Positions 6,305-9,041 of a DNA stretch of 9,041 nucleotides are shown here, piece after piece. How positions within the stretch are numbered: the first letter of the stretch is position 1; the number at the start of each line of letters is the position of its first letter. The DNA is from an uncultured Clostridia bacterium (GTDB lineage: Bacteria > Bacillota > Clostridia > TANB77 > CAG-465), in NCBI GenBank assembly GCA_947628575.1, contig CANRAK010000050.1, forward strand, positions 1 to 9,041, in the 5' to 3' direction. A program made the translations under genes and the position numbers. The notes beneath the pieces were generated by a model. It made no database searches. It was not told the DNA's origin and was given only the letters and a program-made list of their open reading frames with translations.

Positions 6305-6859
6305 ATGAGTGAAGAAAAATTACCAATAGGTGAAGAATTTATTAAAAGAAAAATTCTTACAAAAAATGATGTTAATATAGTATTAAACTATCAAAGTGAA
6401 CATCCAGATATGAAGTTTGGCGAAATAGTAGATATATTAAATATGTGTGATAAAGAGGATTTACTAGATGTACTTGCATCTAATTTAGGTGTAAAGTCTG
6501 CTATAATAGACAGAAAGTTATCTATCGACCCTATGAACTTTTTACCATCAGATATAATAATAACTTATAGGGCATTACCTTTTGAAAAGGTAGATGATAC
6601 TATACATATAGCTTTTGCTAATCCACAAGATACAGAAACAGTTGAATATGTTAAAGAATTAATAGCAAAAGAAGGGTATAAAGTTGAAGTGTATATTACA
6701 CTTTATACAATAATATTTGCTCATATAGAGAAGATAAAAAATTCAAAACAAGTAAGAATGTGCTTTAGTGATACAAATTCTGCCCCTGAAATTAAAGATG
6801 AAGATATAGGCAATACAATAATAGAAGATATAAAAAATAAATTAAGAAGAAAAAAGTAA
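6305..6859 (+). CDS. Stand-alone GspE_N / MshEN-like domain protein (no ATPase)
   Basis: The first 140 or so residues follow the N-terminal domain of GspE/PilB ATPases. An LG-type opening (IGEEFIKRKILTKNDV) with Gln at 30 comes first. A second half-motif follows (FGEIVDILNMCDKEDL, 38-53). Then come LASNLGVKSAIIDRKL (57-72), LPSDIIITYRALPFEKV (79-95), IHIAFANPQDTETV (100-113), and a closing helix around residues 130-145. In MshEN domains two 24-residue motifs bind cyclic di-GMP; here residues 7-30 and 37-60 fit that spacing but lack the leading Arg (Pro7, Lys37), the mid Gly (Lys16, Asn46) and the second Gln (Asn60), so binding is doubtful. No Walker A or B follows: the protein ends at 184 in a basic tail (KNKLRRKK). 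It has no membrane helix. Ribosome binding site AAGGATG lies at 6291-6297. It may act as an adaptor or regulator for a secretion or pilus machine encoded elsewhere. Confidence 0.75.
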   Translation: MSEEKLPIGEEFIKRKILTKNDVNIVLNYQSEHPDMKFGEIVDILNMCDKEDLLDVLASNLGVKSAIIDRKLSIDPMNFLPSDIIITYRALPFEKVDDTIHIAFANPQDTETVEYVKELIAKEGYKVEVYITLYTIIFAHIEKIKNSKQVRMCFSDTNSAPEIKDEDIGNTIIEDIKNKLRRKK

Positions 6860-6889
6860 AAGTGGTTAATTTTAATCACTTTTACTTTT
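6852..6889. terminator. Bidirectional terminator between convergent genes
   Basis: A 17-bp stem with one G-U pair (6852-6868 with 6873-6889) closes a 4-nt loop (ATTT). The + strand copy is followed by CTTTT; the minus copy ends in a run of five T. The stem contains the TAA stop of the + gene (6857-6859) in its left arm and the TAA of the minus gene (read from 6884-6882) in its right arm. It serves both transcription units. Confidence 0.85.
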
Positions 6890-7367
6890 CTTTTACGTAT
6901 GTATTAGCAGGGGCAATTACTTTAGATACTTTATCTACTTTTATTACTGGTATTTCTCCGTTATAATTTCCTTTAATTATAGTTCCACATATTTCTACCC
7001 ATTCGTTTTCTTCTAATTTTAAATCACCGTTATAATTACACATATATCCAGCAACTTGTGTAGTATTATCCTTTTCTAAATATCTACCACATACATAAAA
7101 GTCTTTTTTAAAATCTGGAAGTGTGTATATAAATCCTGTTACTTTTATGGTTTTTCCAATATTCTCATCAATTGATTCATGTATTTTCTTCAAATTTGAA
7201 ACAAAATTTTCTTCTGTTATTTCATAATCATAGTTACTAATACTGTTGTTAGTAAACACAGAATTATCTTTTATTCCAAACTCTATAACAGATGCTATTA
7301 CTACAGCACATATAATACAAAAAAATAGTATTTTTTTATAATCCATTTTAACATTTACAACGAACAT
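6882..7367 (-). CDS. Membrane-anchored protein with possible OB-like (TIGR03943/DUF1980-type) domain
   Basis: This 161-residue protein is the only minus-strand gene. It has one N-terminal membrane helix (about 11-30), a linker (31-65) and an outer domain (about 66-152). That domain includes GKTIKVTGFIYTLPDF (71-86), YVCGRYLEKD (91-100), AGYMCNYNG (106-114) and NEWVEICGTI (121-130). The order 'G..v.v.GFiy...', a Cys/Arg strand, 'gy.c' and 'n.WvevcGti' resembles the C-terminal half of TIGR03943/DUF1980 (YcgQ-like) membrane proteins, but their full N-terminal membrane part is absent. Cysteines at 93, 110 and 127 could be functional. The assignment is by eye. The start at 7367 is set by GGAGGA (7374-7379) six bases upstream; a second Met at residue 8 is less likely. 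It ends within the shared terminator. Confidence 0.8.
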   Translation of the reverse strand: MFVVNVKMDYKKILFFCIICAVVIASVIEFGIKDNSVFTNNSISNYDYEITEENFVSNLKKIHESIDENIGKTIKVTGFIYTLPDFKKDFYVCGRYLEKDNTTQVAGYMCNYNGDLKLEENEWVEICGTIIKGNYNGEIPVIKVDKVSKVIAPANTYVKEK

Positions 7368-7428
7368 AAAAAATCCTCCACAATATCTAATATATATATA
7401 TTACAAAAAATGGATTTTATGCCTGTAA

Positions 7429-7458
7429 ATTATACCTTTGTATTTTATTTTAATATGT
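7429..7458 (-). promoter_or_regulatory. Candidate promoter for the minus-strand gene
   Basis: On the minus strand, ACATATT (7458-7452) and GGTATAAT (7436-7429) are separated by 15 bases. TATAAT is a perfect vegetative -10, but its -35 at 17 bases (CATATT) is poor. The pair also resembles the sigma-E form (K-M-ATATT and CATACAAT; 6 of 7 and 5 of 8 by eye). The choice between sigma factors is open. It overlaps the divergent secA promoter. Confidence 0.35.
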
Positions 7459-7466
7459 TTTATGAT
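7438..7466 (+). promoter_or_regulatory. secA: Candidate secA promoter
   Basis: TTGTAT (7438-7443) and TATGAT (7461-7466) are separated by the ideal 17 bases. A second -10-like TATAAT follows at 7466-7471. This places the start of transcription near 7473-7478, very close to the ribosome binding site at 7482, giving a short leader. Confidence 0.55.
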
Positions 7467-7494
7467 ATAATATGCTATGTTGGAGGCAAAAAAT

Positions 7495-9041
7495 ATGAAA
7501 CTTATAGAAAAAATATTTGGAAGTTATAGTAGTAGAGAAATAAAAAGAATACTTCCATTAGTAGACAAGATAGAACAAATAGAGGAAGAATACAAAAAAT
7601 TAACTGATGAAGAGCTAAGAGGAAAAACAAAAGAATTTAAAAGTAGAATAGAAAAAGGTGAAACTTTAGATGATATTTTACCAGAAGCTTTTGCTGTAGT
7701 TGCTGAAGCATCAAGTAGAGTACTTGAAATGAGACATTTTAGGGTTCAGCTTATTGGTGGTATTATTATCCATCAAGGAAGAATAGCTGAAATGAAAACA
7801 GGTGAAGGTAAAACACTTGTTGCAACTCTACCTGTATACTTAAATGCATTATCTGGAAAAGGTGTTCATGTTGTTACAGTAAATGATTACTTAGCAAAAA
7901 GAGATAGTGTTTGGATGGGAAAATTATACAATTTCTTAGGCCTAACAGTTGGACTTGTTGTACCTAATATGACATCTGATGAAAAGCGAGCAGCATATAA
8001 TTGTGATATCACTTATGGTACAAACAATGAGTTTGGTTTTGATTATTTAAGAGATAATATGACAATGGATAAAGAGTCTATGGTTCAAAGAGAATTAAAC
8101 TATGCAATCGTAGACGAAATTGATAGTATATTAATTGATGAAGCTCGTACACCACTTATTATTTCTGGGAATGTAAATAAACAAAGTGATTTATATAAAA
8201 GAGCCAATATGTTTGCAAAAGGCTTAAAACCAAGAAAAATAGTAGAAAATAATGATAAAGAATTTGATGAATCAGATGATAATTATGACTATATAGTAGA
8301 TTTAAAAGCACATACTGTAGCTCTTACAAATACAGGTACTAAAAAGGCTGAGCAATATTTTGGAATTGAGTCTTTATCTGATGTATCTAATCTTGCTATA
8401 TCACATCATATTAACCAGGCATTAAGAGCTTATGGATTAATGGCAAGAGATAAAGATTATATAGTTAAAGATGATAAAGTATTAATTGTAGATGAATTTA
8501 CAGGACGTATAATGGATGGTAGAAGATATAGTGACGGATTACATCAAGCTATAGAAGCAAAAGAAGGCGTTACTATTGCAAACGAGTCACAAACTCTTGC
8601 AACAATTACTTTCCAAAACTACTTTAGACTATATAATAAGCTTGCAGGTATGACAGGTACTGCTAAAACAGAAGAAGAAGAATTTAAAGGAATATATAAA
8701 CTAGATATAGTTGAAATCCCTACAAATAAGCCAGTACAAAGAAAAGATTATAACGATGTTATATATAAAAACCAAAATGCAAAATTTAACGCTATAGTTA
8801 AAGAAGTTGCAGAGTGTTATGAAAAAGGTCAACCAGTTCTTGTTGGTACAGTATCAATAGATAAATCTGAAATTTTAAGTAATTTACTTAATAAAATGAA
8901 GATACCACATCAAGTATTAAATGCAAAGTTCCATGAAAAAGAAGCAGAAATTATAGCTCAAGCGGGTAAGTATAAAGCTGTAACAATAGCTACAAATATG
9001 GCTGGTCGTGGTACAGATATTATGCTTGGTGGTAATTTGGA
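7495..9041 (+). CDS. secA: Preprotein translocase ATPase SecA (3' end outside window)
   Basis: SecA is the motor that pushes unfolded preproteins through SecYEG at the cytoplasmic membrane. The frame is open from ATG 7495 to the window end: 515 complete codons, about 60 percent of a normal SecA. Visible motifs in order are LDDILPEAFAVVAEASSR near residues 58-75, MRHFRVQLIGG (79-89), Walker A MKTGEGKTL (100-108), TVNDYLAKRD (128-137), TYGTNNEFGFDYLRDN (173-188), Walker B/DEAD-like VDEIDSILIDEARTPLI (206-222), the preprotein cross-linking region around 225-370 with IVDEFTGRIMDGRRYSDGLH, AGMTGTAKTEEEEF (384-397) and NBD2 motif TNMAGRGTDIMLGGN (500-514). The rest of NBD2, the scaffold, wing and C-terminal zinc tail lie outside. 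The start has GGAGG at 7482-7486, eight bases before the ATG. A long acidic Asn/Asp stretch (about 252-264) lies in the cross-linking domain. No defect is seen. Confidence 0.98.
   Translation, partial: MKLIEKIFGSYSSREIKRILPLVDKIEQIEEEYKKLTDEELRGKTKEFKSRIEKGETLDDILPEAFAVVAEASSRVLEMRHFRVQLIGGIIIHQGRIAEMKTGEGKTLVATLPVYLNALSGKGVHVVTVNDYLAKRDSVWMGKLYNFLGLTVGLVVPNMTSDEKRAAYNCDITYGTNNEFGFDYLRDNMTMDKESMVQRELNYAIVDEIDSILIDEARTPLIISGNVNKQSDLYKRANMFAKGLKPRKIVENNDKEFDESDDNYDYIVDLKAHTVALTNTGTKKAEQYFGIESLSDVSNLAISHHINQALRAYGLMARDKDYIVKDDKVLIVDEFTGRIMDGRRYSDGLHQAIEAKEGVTIANESQTLATITFQNYFRLYNKLAGMTGTAKTEEEEFKGIYKLDIVEIPTNKPVQRKDYNDVIYKNQNAKFNAIVKEVAECYEKGQPVLVGTVSIDKSEILSNLLNKMKIPHQVLNAKFHEKEAEIIAQAGKYKAVTIATNMAGRGTDIMLGGNL

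Noticed and set aside
7388..7403. Perfect 16-base palindrome of alternating TA in the leader of the minus gene
   Set aside because: It is simple TA repeat sequence in an AT-rich spacer; a palindrome here is expected by composition and there is no sign of an operator.
7410..7560. Small + strand frame starting MDFMPVNYTF upstream of secA
   Set aside because: No ribosome binding site precedes it, and it overlaps the secA promoter and start in another frame.

Overview
The window is visibly AT-rich. It carries a complete set of endospore-engulfment secretion genes (spoIIIAA to spoIIIAH) followed by the start of secA. This points to an endospore-forming or recently spore-forming member of the Clostridia, perhaps an uncultured gut lineage; the species cannot be named from the sequence. 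All genes but one lie on the + strand.

Layout. Positions 1-243 hold the C-terminal tail of a gene that starts outside the window, probably an Rpn/PD-(D/E)XK-nuclease-type transposase-associated protein, with a Gly/Lys-rich 8-residue tandem repeat. A strong hairpin terminator (278-318) isolates it. Positions 414-5177 hold the spoIIIA operon in the usual order AA-AB-AC-AD-AE-AF-AG-AH, with tight spacing, a ribosome binding site before most genes, and an ATGA overlap at AD/AE. It ends at a perfect 11-bp hairpin (5187-5219). Positions 5318-6859 hold three small co-directional genes: two single-pass membrane proteins of unknown function and a stand-alone protein resembling the N-terminal (GspE_N/MshEN) domain of type II secretion and type IV pilus ATPases, without the ATPase. 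A 17-bp bidirectional hairpin (6852-6889) separates them from a convergent minus-strand gene (6882-7367) for a membrane-anchored protein with a possible OB-like domain. After a short divergent promoter region, secA begins at 7495 and runs off the window.

How the genes work together. SpoIIIAA (cytoplasmic ATPase) and SpoIIIAB to SpoIIIAH (membrane and ring proteins) build the mother-cell half of the channel that meets SpoIIQ of the forespore. The family is related to type II/III secretion parts. SecA drives general Sec export and is a separate unit.

Most notable points. (1) The spoIIIAA frame is cut by a TAG codon at 1212-1214, yet the same frame continues with the conserved family C-terminus and ends in an ATGA overlap with spoIIIAB. 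This is a recent nonsense mutation, a sequence error or readthrough. (2) A stand-alone GspE_N/MshEN-like protein with two unknown membrane proteins lies directly behind an operon whose own ATPase belongs to the wider secretion-ATPase group. No completely new system can be demonstrated from this window alone.
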